From Staphylotrichum longicolle (taxonomy: Eukaryota; Ascomycota; Sordariomycetes; Sordariales; Chaetomiaceae), in assembly GCA_019096155.1 (NCBI GenBank), contig JAHCVI010000001.1:8742001-8806000 (forward strand): a DNA stretch of 64,000 nucleotides, written 5' to 3'. The notes under the pieces are model-generated. The model was not told where the DNA came from. It did not search any database and saw only the letters and a program-made list of their open reading frames with translations. The first letter of the stretch is position 1, and each line of letters begins with the position of its first letter. Shown here piece by piece: positions 55,929 to 64,000 of this stretch. Made by a program: the position numbers and the translations under genes.

Positions 55929-58900
55929 ATGGCCGCACTTGGACCCGTGGAGAACCTCGACCTCGGGCAGGATATCGACCCGAATGCGTCGCCGGTCGGC
56001 AGCATCGACACCAACACCACCCCAGATACCGAGTTCTCGCCCCCGGACAGCCCAATCCTGCAGAGCGGGCCCCCGAAGGACAAGAGAACGCTGGCACGGA
56101 CGAAACTGGCCACCTTGACCACGGAGGAGAAGGTCCGCTCCCGCGCTGCGACCCCCCATCTCGAGGTTACAGGCCGTTGACATGCAGCAGGTGTCGCTCT
56201 TGACGGCGGCGGACTTTTGGAGAACAAAGTCGATCCCGTCCAAGAACATTCCTGGTGTCAAGACCAGTGACGGACCGAACGGTGCTCGTGGTGGCATCTT
56301 CGTTGGTGGCACAAAGGTAAAGCTGCCGCCAGGAAGGGGTGCTCGTTGACTCGCGCACGGCGCTGACCTCTGAGACAGGCTGCGCTGTTTCCCTGCGGTA
56401 TCTCACTCGCAGCAACATGGAACAAGGACATCCTGTACCAGGTCGGCCAGCACCTTGCCGATGAGGCCAAGGCTCGGTCGGCCAACGTCCTCCTCGCGCC
56501 GACTGTCTGCATGCACAGACACCCCTTGGGGGGAAGGAACTTTGAGTCCTTCTCCGAAGACCCTCTCCTGACTGGCAAGCTGGCTGCCCAGTACATCAAC
56601 GGCCTCCAGGAGAAGGGCGTAGCGGCCACCATCAAGCGTCAGTTCGCTCGCAAGCTGTGCCGAGAGGGGTGCGGGTGCTGACCGTCGATTAGACTTTGTT
56701 GGCAACGAGCAGGAGACGAACCGGTTGACCATCAACTCGATCATCGGCGAGAGGCCGCTTCGCGAGCTCTATCTGCGTCCGTTCGAGATTGCCGTCCGCG
56801 AGGCCAAGCCCTGGGCGCTGATGTCTTCGTACAACCTGGTGAACGGTGTCCATGCTGACATGAACACGCACACGCTCAAGGATATTCTCCGCGGCGAGTG
56901 GGGGTATGACGGGTAAGTGGACGACTCGACCAGGAGGAAGCCTGACAACGCGCACCGGAATGATCGACTGACGCTTTCCCCCCTACCATAAAGAACTGTC
57001 ATCTCGGACTGGACCGGCACAAACTCGACGGTCGAATCGATCCAGGCCGGGTGCGACATCGAGTTCCCCTATTCCACCAAGTGGCGCTTCGAAAAGGTGC
57101 TCGACGCGCTCAAGGAGGGGAGGATCTCCGAGGCGGAGATCGACAAGGCCGCCGAGAACGTCCTCACTCTCGTCGAGCGGACCAAGGGGAGCGATATGTC
57201 TGCCGAGGCCGAGGAGAGGGAGGACGACCGTCAGGAGACGAGGGATCTCATCCGCGAGGCCGGCGTCCAGGGACTCACTCTTCTGAAAAATGAGGGGTCC
57301 ATCCTGCCCATCAACCCTGCGACGGCCAAGGTTGCCGTCATCGGGCCAAACGCCAACCGGGCGATCGCCGGAGGCGGCGGAAGCGCCAGCCTCAACCCCT
57401 ACTACACGACCCTGCCCCTGGACAGCATCCGCAAGGTGGCGCAGCAGCCCGTGACGTACAGCCAGGGCTGCCACATCTACAAGTGGCTCCCGCTCGCGTC
57501 GCCCTACTGCACGGACAAGACGGGCAAGCAGGGCGTGTCGATCGAGTGGTTCAAGGGCGACAAGTTCGAGGGCCAGCCGGCCGTTGTCCAGCGGCGGACC
57601 AACACGGACCTGTTCCTCTGGGACTCGGCGCCGCTCGCCGACGTCGGGCCCGAGTGGTCGGCCGTCGTGACGAGCTACCTGACGCCGCCGACGACGGGCA
57701 AGCACACCTTCTCCTTCATGTCGGTCGGCCCCGGGCGGCTCTACGTCAACGGCAAGCTCGCGCTGGACCTCTGGGACTGGACCGAGGAGGGCGAGGCCAT
57801 GTTCGACGGGTCCATCGACTACCTGGTCGACGTCGAGATGCAGGCCGGGCGGCCGGTGGAGCTGCGCGTCGAGATGACCAACGAGCTGCGGCCCCTGGCC
57901 AAGCAGAAGGAGCTCAACATCACGCACAAGTACGGCGGGTGCCGCATCGGGTTCAAGACCGAAGACCAGGTCGACTACCTGCAGGAGGCCGTCGACGCCG
58001 CGGCGGCCGCCGACGTGGCCGTCGTCATTGTCGGGCTCGACGCCGAGTGGGAGTCGGAGGGCTACGACCGGCAGACGATGGACCTCCCCTCGGACGGCAG
58101 CCAGGACCGGCTCGTCGAGGCCGTCGTGCGCGCCAACCCCAACACGGTCGTCGTCAACCAGTCGGGCTCGCCCGTCACCATGCCGTGGGCCGACCGCGTC
58201 CCCGCCATCCTGCAGGCGTGGTACCAGGGCCAGGAGGCGGGCAACGCGCTCGCCGACGTGCTCTTTGGCCGCGCCAACCCGAGCGGCAAGCTGCCGTGCA
58301 CGTTCCCGCGCCGCCTCGAGGACACGCCCGCCTACCACACCTGGCCCGGCGAGAACCTCGACGTCGTCTACGGCGAAGGCGTCTACATCGGCTACCGCCA
58401 CTACGAGCGCGTGCGCGTGGCGCCCCTGTTCCCCTTCGGCCACGGCCTGTCGTACACGGTGTTCGAGTACGGCCGGCCGTCGCTGTCGTCGCGGGTGCTC
58501 GCGCCCGAGGGCGCCATCGAGCTGGTCGTGGCGGTCAGCAACGTGGGCGCGGTCAAGGGGTGGGAGACGGTGCAGGTGTACGTGCGCGACGAGAAGAGCC
58601 GGCTGCCGCGGCCCGAGAAGGAGCTCGTGGCGTTTGAAAAGGTCGAGCTCGAGGCCGGCGAGACCAAGCACATCCGCATCGCGCTGGACAAGCACGCGGT
58701 GGGCTACTTTGACACGGCCATCGGCAAGTGGATCGCCGAGGAGGGCACGTTCAGGGCGCTGGTGGCTGCTTCGGCGGCCGATGTCAAGTATGTTTTTCTT
58801 TCTCTTCTTCACTTCTCTTCTTGGCTTCTCTTCTTCATTTCTCTTCTTCACTTCTCTTCTTCACTTCTCTCCCCCGGGGTGGTGCACTGTGAGAACGGGA

Positions 58901-58971
58901 TTGCTAACGACGTGGATGACAGGTACGACGTAGCGTTTGAGGTCAAGGAGTCGTTCACATGGGTGTTTTGA
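55929..58971 (+). CDS. GH3 beta-glucosidase with PA14 domain, no signal peptide
   Basis: Glycoside hydrolase family 3 enzymes release glucose from beta-glucosides. Six exons fit: 55929-56132, 56191-56316, 56379-56637, 56693-56912, 56994-58787 and 58923-58971, coding 883 residues. Domain order: TIM-barrel part (VSLLTAADFWRTKSIP, TSDGPNGARGG, VLLAPTVCMHRHPLGGRNFE, then HFVGNEQET), the VISDWTGTNS segment with nucleophile Asp275, the alpha/beta sandwich (GLTLLKNEGSILPI), a PA14 insertion around residues 430-570 (IEWFKGDKFEG, GRLYVNGKLALDLWD), and a C-terminal fibronectin III-like domain (VSNVGAVKGWETVQVYVRDE). No signal peptide is seen, so it is probably intracellular, where it could use sugars brought in by cellodextrin transporters. 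Exon 2 could start at 56188, adding one Gln; family sequence favours 56191. The exon 5 acceptor is TAAAG rather than CAG. The last intron is in frame and repetitive. Confidence 0.93.
58810..58873 (+). repeat. 13-nt pyrimidine minisatellite in the last GH3 intron
   Basis: Five tandem units based on CACTTCTCTTCTT start at 58810, 58823, 58836, 58849 and 58862; units 2 and 3 carry one or two changes and the last is partial. The repeats lie inside the intron 58788-58922. Confidence 0.9.
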
Positions 58972-59941
58972 ACGGGGTGCGGATTCAGGTACCTTATGGA
59001 AGAGGAAGAGCGGTTGATCCGTGAGGAAGGGCGTTGCATCTCTCCAGCTTCAGTTCTTGTACATTCTTGTTGCCCAACACAGGGCAGGCTCTTTTGCATG
59101 CAACCCGACATGTTCCATGTTTGTCTCCTGCTCTTTCTCTTATCTCGTCGGTAGGCGCACAGATGGTGACTGTTTGCAATGGTGGAAGTTGGTCCCCAGG
59201 ACTGCCACCCACCCGCCCTCTGAGCATCATCAGCAAGGACACATTTCAGCGATTCATGGGTAACTTGGATATGTGCATCAGGGCCTTTGATCACACCGTT
59301 GAAGAATGAAAAATTATAGGGTAGTACACCGTCCAGGCAAAATGAGGGCGGTGAGCCTGCAGCTGAGATGCAGATTCGCATGCAGCTAGGGCCCTCGCTG
59401 CCTGTCGGCGTTTTTTGTTGACTTTTGAGTTCCGTTCGATTTCTTCGATTGCAGCTCGATTCTTCAGCAGAGCTGCAACCCCGCATCAGCCTCTGACCCC
59501 GGCAGTCATCCTCTAAACAAAAACAGCTCGTTCCCGTGCTCCGAAAGAGAGTGCATGTGGCCACGTCTTCGGCACTGACAACTGTGTCCAAGAAAGACCG
59601 TATTGGGGAGAGAAGAGAGCGAGTCGCCATCCATGGTTCCCGGTCCTTGTGGAGATGAGGAGCTTGCCAGGGTGATCCCCGTCGTGGGTGCCAGACTTTC
59701 AGGGGCAACCCGCAACCAAGTGCCGCCTGAGCCCATGTTTGATTCGTGGGAGAAGCGCGGTACCAGGTACTCCGTACCACGTTTTGAACTTCTCGCTTTC
59801 CAGATTTGCCGCCCCCAAACAACGGGTTTCCTCGCAAATACGGTGTCCGCAAGGCAGTTGGGATGATCTCCTTCTTCCGGCCCGAGATAGATGCGACATG
59901 ATTTCTTCTGCCGACATCGCCCTCCCCCCAATTGAGAGGAC
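58972..59941. other. 1.0 kb spacer between the GH3 and GH47 genes
   Basis: Same-strand spacer holding the GH3 3' region and GH47 promoter. No gene was supported; frames in it are short, and the minus-strand frame running through it joins antisense sequence. Confidence 0.5.
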
Positions 59942-61879
59942 ATGGCATATCGGAGGAGCTGGCAGTTCGGCTTCCTCCCCGCGAGGCTCCGGCGCGCCAT
60001 TGCCGTCGATCGCCGGCTTACGAGGGTCGTCCTCATCGCGGCCTTGTTCATGACGGTTGTGTTTATGCTTCGACCCTCGGAACAGCACCTGCCTGAGACT
60101 CCGTTTTCTGAGGAAGCCTTCGACGAGGAATCCTTTTCCGCCAGAAGTCCCCCAGCGAGCAGCCATCCGGGGACCGGTCATCCGGAGAGCAGCCGTCCCG
60201 CGAGCAGCCGCCCCGAGATTCGCTTCCGAGCGAGCAGTTTCGACTGGACGTCGGTGACGCAGCGATATCCCGTGTCTTCGATCCGGCCGCTTCCCACCGC
60301 CCTGTCCGCCACCGGCCGACCCACGCAGCTCCCCCCCGTCCAGCACGCCTTCACTGGCTACGTGCACGACGCGACGACGAGACGGCGGCAGCGGGCCGTG
60401 CGCGACGCCTTTGTGCGAAGCTGGGATAGCTACAAGAAATATGCGTGGTTACAGGACGAGCTGACACCGGTGAGCGGCGGTGGCAAGACGACGTTTGGCG
60501 GCTGGGCCGCGACACTGGTCGACTCGCTCGACACACTCTGGATCATGGACCTCACCGACGAATTCCACGACGCCGCTGCCGCCGCCGCCCAGCTGGACTG
60601 GGCAAACACGACCGAAACCGCCGCCAACGTCTTCGAGACCACGATCCGCTACCTCGGCGGGCTCCTCGGCGCTTATGACCTAAGTCGTGAACCGGCGCTG
60701 CTGGAGAAGGCTCAGGAACTGGGCAATATGCTCTACATGGCCTTTGACACGCCCAATCGCATGCCGGGCTTCTGGATGAACTTTGACGACGCCAAGAACG
60801 GGCGTCAGACCGCCGGGACCCACGACCCGTCCGCGAGTCCCTGCTCGTTGTCGCTCGAGTTCACACGCCTCGCGTTGCTCACGGGTGACGCCAAGTTCTA
60901 CGACGCCGTCGACCGCATCACAGATTTCCTCGAGCGGACCCAGAGCCAGTCCAAGCTCCCGGGGATATGGCCCAAGCTCATCAACTTCAAGGACCAGACT
61001 GTCGGCGAGGAGAGTAGCTTCACGATGGGCGCTTTGGCCGATTCACTGTACGAGTATCTGCCCAAGATGTCGGCCCTGCTGGGTGGTCGCGTGCAGTTGC
61101 CCGGCTACGAGAAGATGTACCGTGCTGCGATGGCGACCGCCAAGGAACACCTGCTGCTCCGGCCTATGGTATCCAAAGACGACAAGGAGGGCAGAGATGT
61201 GCTCTTCATCGGTGACGCCTATGTCAACTCGGGCAGTGTCGAGCGCGTCCCAGACGGCCAGCATCTGTCGTGCTTCGCCGGGGGTATGTTCGGCCTCGGC
61301 GGGAAGCTGTTCGATATCCCCGATCATGTCGCCATCGGCGAGCGGTTGGCGCGCGGCTGTGCGTGGGCGTACAACGCCTTCCCGACCGGGCTGATGCCCG
61401 AGATCTTCACCATCGCCGCGTGCGAATCCATCGACGGCCCCTGCCCTGAGAAGCGGGGGAAGGAGGACGGCGGTAAGAAGCTGAAGAAGGGCTTCAAGGG
61501 CGTTCGTGATCCGCGGTACATCCTCCGCCCCGAGGCCATCGAGAGTATTTTCCTCCTGTATAGGATGACAGGGAAGGAGGATCTGCGAGACCTGGCGTGG
61601 CGCATGTTTGAGTCGGTCATGAAGGCCACCAAGACGCCACTCGGCTACTCGGCCATTGCCGATGTCACGGTCGAGGGCGAGACGACCAAGACGGACTCGA
61701 TGGAGGTAAGACGGAACCGTGACGTTTGAACGGGGACTGCGCTAACGGCTTTTGCGCAGAGCTTCTTCCTCGCCGAGACGCTCAAGTACTTTTACTTGAT
61801 CTTCTCGCCGCCTGACCTGATTAGTCTCGATGAGTTTGTTCTCAACACCGAGGCTCACCCCTTCCGGCGAGCTAAGTAG
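59942..61879 (+). CDS. Class I alpha-1,2-mannosidase (GH47), type II membrane protein
   Basis: GH47 enzymes trim alpha-1,2-mannose from N-glycans in the ER or Golgi, with calcium. Exons are 59942-61705 and 61760-61879, coding 627 residues. A short basic tail precedes a signal anchor at about residues 29-43 (VVLIAALFMTVVFML), then a Ser/Pro-rich stem to about residue 125. The catalytic (alpha/alpha)7 barrel shows AFVRSWDSYKKYAWLQDELT, TLVDSLDTLWIMDLTDEFHD, TIRYLGGLLGAYDLSREPAL, SLSLEFTRLALLTGDAKFYD, ESSFTMGALADSLYEYLPKM, HLSCFAGGMFGLGG and RPEAIESIFLLYRMTGKEDL. The last exon gives SFFLAETLKYFYLIFSPPDL and VLNTEAHPFRR, where the Thr of TEAHP binds calcium. ER Man9 mannosidase and Golgi mannosidase IB types cannot be separated confidently; the long stem suggests a Golgi-type enzyme. 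Confidence 0.94.
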
Positions 61880-62868
61880 GGCTGCTTGACCGCGAGATGT
61901 CACGGGAGAACAATATTGGGTTCAACCAATCATCACACAGGGTTGGCCGCGTGTGAGAATAAGTCCGGCCCGGGGTGAGGAGACCGTAGCGGCCAGGTTA
62001 CAGGCTCTCGTCAGAATGTAGCCGGACCGCCATGCCCGCTGACGACAGGGTCTCAGGGCACCTGGAGGGCTGTGCGGAAGGCAGTGACCGAGTTGTATCC
62101 CGCGTTGGCTAGTCATCGAGGATAGTTGGCCTTGCATCCGAGGGAGAGCATGGTATAGCTGATTAAGTAGCAAAGGCCACTAAGCAATGCCCAATACAGT
62201 TGCACCACCCATCATTGCAATGACAAGAACACGAATCTCCGCCCCGAGAGGCACAAGTGAAGCGTCCATGTCCTCCCAAAAATAAATAATTCCCGAACAG
62301 AAACCCGAAGGTCGGAGTCGTGATCTTGAGATCCGGGGGAAGACTGCGATCCTTGAGTGTCGAAAGCGAAAAACAAGGAACCATTCCAGCATATCGCCCG
62401 AAGAAGAGCAGATCAAGTCATGCAGGATGTTTTTGTTTTATGGAAATGAGACAAGTTTAGGTTGTCAGGGGTCCAGGCGATTTTCAGCCCACCGCAGCCT
62501 AGCCCCGCAGCTGCCACTGCATCCATCTTAGAGCATGGGTGGCCCTTGTCAGTGGCCTCTTTCTCGGCTTCGCGGCGAGCTCAATTCGAGCTTGCGCAAC
62601 CCCAATTCGACTTTTTGACCAAGTCCAGAACCCCCTATTCTGGACTCGACGCTCGAAGCGGCCGACTTCGCAAACGCGCACGTGGATTCAATTGAGCGCG
62701 CACTGCATGGAAATGGACGCTTAGAGAGCCGAGGACCTCTGATCGACGTGGTCCTTTGCCTTGGTGCACGGCGATTCTCAGGATACACCCAACACCGACG
62801 ACCCTCTCCCAACCTCGCCCCTCGCGCCACGGCTGCCCGCCGGGGAATGGCTACACCGAACCTCCATC
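61880..62868. other. 1.0 kb spacer upstream of the Cdc1/Ted1-like gene
   Basis: No gene was supported. A minus-strand frame at 62180-62416 ends in a hydrophobic stretch, but it has no family resemblance and is probably chance. Confidence 0.45.
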
Positions 62869-64000
62869 ATGGCTCGGCCGTATAACAGCAAGAGCAGCTT
62901 TAGCTACCCGCCAAGGTACTACCCGGACCACTCGACCTCCCTCTTCGACGACCTCCGCGCCTTCGTCGCCCAGCTTGTCCGCTCGCTCGTCCGCTTCTGG
63001 CGCGAGCGCGGCCGCCGCATGGCCTTTGCTGCTCTGCTGTCCTTAGCACACCGCCTGCGCCAGAACCTGACATACAACCGCCTGCTCAGCTTTCCGCACC
63101 TGCTCGTTGCCGTGTGGGTGGTGGTGCTGCTCTGGGGCGAGAGATGGGCGTTTCACTCCAAGGTCGAGAGCTGTCACTGGAGCAGCTGGGAGAAATGGGT
63201 ACGACACACACACGCACAAGCGTTGAATCGTGCGACATGATCAAGATGGGCTAACATGATGGTTTCCTCCATAGCCTGCTGGCGCAGAACCCCACCGTGT
63301 CGCCCTCGTCGCCGACCCTCAGCTCATCGACCCGCACTCGTACCCCGGCCGTCCATGGCCGCTTAACCCGTTGACGATGCTGATCACCGACAATTACCTC
63401 CGCCGCTCCTACAATCAGCTACAGTGGCAACTCAACCCCGACAGCATCTTCTTCCTGGGCGACCTGTTTGATGGCGGCCGCGAGTGGAAGACGGCCCATG
63501 GGGAGTTCCAGGACCCGGAATGGGGCCCGCATCCCAAGAGCGAGCAAAAGTACCTCAAGAAGTGGCACAAGACGTACGGGGAGTGGTACTGGCTGCAGGA
63601 GTATGCCAGGTTTGGGGATATCTTTCTGAACCCCTGGGTGAAGGCCGGGGCAGGACAGGGCGTGGGAAAGAATAGGAGGAAACTAATCGCCAGTTTGCCT
63701 GGCAACCATGATCTGGGCTTTGGCGACCAGATCAAAGTCTCGGTGAGAAACAGGTTTGAAAACTACTTTGGCGAGGGCAACAGGGTGGATGTTATCGGCA
63801 ACCACACGTTTGTGTCGGTCGACACAGTCTCGATGAGCGCCGCTTCCTCGGGCGAAGCTACGCGGCATGATCTTTAAACCCATCTACGAACCAGTCCAAC
63901 GCTTTTTGAACGACGTCCAAAAAACAAAACAGAAAGCAGTCGACCGAGCTGCGCTTCCTGCGGGGCGAGGTCCAGGAAGGCCAGTTCAAACACAAGATTG
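62869..64000 (+). CDS. Cdc1/Ted1-type calcineurin-like phosphoesterase (cut by right edge, apparent frameshifts)
   Basis: Cdc1 and Ted1 are manganese-dependent ER/Golgi phosphoesterases that remove ethanolamine phosphate from GPI-anchor mannoses. Exon 1 is 62869-63198 and exon 2 starts at 63275. The N-terminus is cytosolic and basic, followed by a signal anchor SFPHLLVAVWVVVLLWGERW (about residues 73-92). Metallophosphatase motifs follow: VALVADPQLIDPHSYPGRPW, SIFFLGDLFDGGREW, SLPGNHDLGFG and NHTFVSVDTVSMSA. The frame then stops at 63877, but family-like sequence goes on in the next frame from about 63870 (IFKPIYEPVQRFLNDVQ) and again in the third frame from about 63943 (TELRFLRGEVQEGQFKHKI) to the edge. 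Two extra bases, or errors, within 75 bp would explain this. As written the product is 310 residues. I cannot tell Cdc1 from Ted1 without the C-terminus. Confidence 0.85.

Noticed and set aside
56983..58851. 622-codon open frame antisense to the GH3 gene
   Set aside because: Large but a mirror of GC-rich third positions; composition is Leu/Val/Gly/Arg-rich and no domain is visible.
62180..62416. Minus-strand frame with a hydrophobic end
   Set aside because: Short, no family resemblance, no partner exons.
1..64000. CRISPR arrays, bacterial operons, transposase or integrase genes, rRNA genes
   Set aside because: None seen. The window is eukaryotic nuclear sequence; repeats found are short and do not form arrays of spacers or terminal repeats of a full element.

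Overview
This window looks like chromosomal DNA from a filamentous ascomycete, most likely a Sordariomycete close to Neurospora/Chaetomium/Thermothelomyces. The evidence is the many 50-95 nt GT-AG introns, strongly GC-biased third codon positions (which create long antisense shadow frames), long intergenic spacers, and products that closely match Sordariales proteins: CDT-2 type cellodextrin transporter, PEX1, MSH3, ATG22 and a Hce2 effector-like protein. The lineage is my inference from remembered protein families; no search was run. Twenty protein genes and one tRNA gene are supported. Splice structures were built by hand from donor/acceptor sites, reading-frame continuity and remembered homologue sequence.

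Layout. 1-7.7 kb: PEX1 (cut by the left edge) and MCM7 are divergent; mS29/RSM23 and RRS1 are a second divergent pair, both concerned with ribosomes. 8.8-18.8 kb: a RhoGAP gene, BET2 (Rab geranylgeranyltransferase beta), and an uncharacterised zinc-finger/AT-hook gene, with wide spacers between them. 19.5-28.6 kb: MSH3, then a 3.7 kb gene-free stretch leading to a CDT-2-like sugar transporter. 28.6-33 kb is a second large gene-free stretch. 33-43 kb: SDHAF1 and an FAH-family hydrolase (divergent), a secreted Hce2-domain protein, a PAR32/DUF3602-like protein and ATG22, which needs a 6-nt micro-exon. 44-50 kb: a BAH-PHD chromatin-reader gene, a tRNA-Val, mitochondrial RRF1 and an uncharacterised mitochondrial-type protein. 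49.8-55.9 kb is the most accessory-looking part: no recognisable gene, a diverged 130-bp duplicated coding fragment and a broken open frame. 55.9-64 kb: a PA14-containing GH3 beta-glucosidase, a GH47 alpha-mannosidase and a Cdc1/Ted1-type phosphoesterase cut by the right edge.

Functional themes are housekeeping (DNA replication and mismatch repair, mitochondrial and cytosolic ribosomes, peroxisomes, prenylation, autophagy, N-glycan and GPI processing) plus plant-biomass use (cellodextrin uptake and an apparently intracellular beta-glucosidase). The MCM7 and MSH3 promoters share an ACGCGC-N5/6-GCGCGT inverted repeat resembling MBF/E2F G1/S sites. Several conserved genes (MSH3, BAH-PHD, Cdc1/Ted1) carry apparent single-base frameshifts, which are either assembly errors or real lesions. 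I found no convincing new multi-gene system; the best leads are the shared cell-cycle motif, the ATG22 micro-exon, the ultra-short tRNA intron, the in-frame minisatellite intron of the GH3 gene and the duplicated fragment at 50-51.5 kb.
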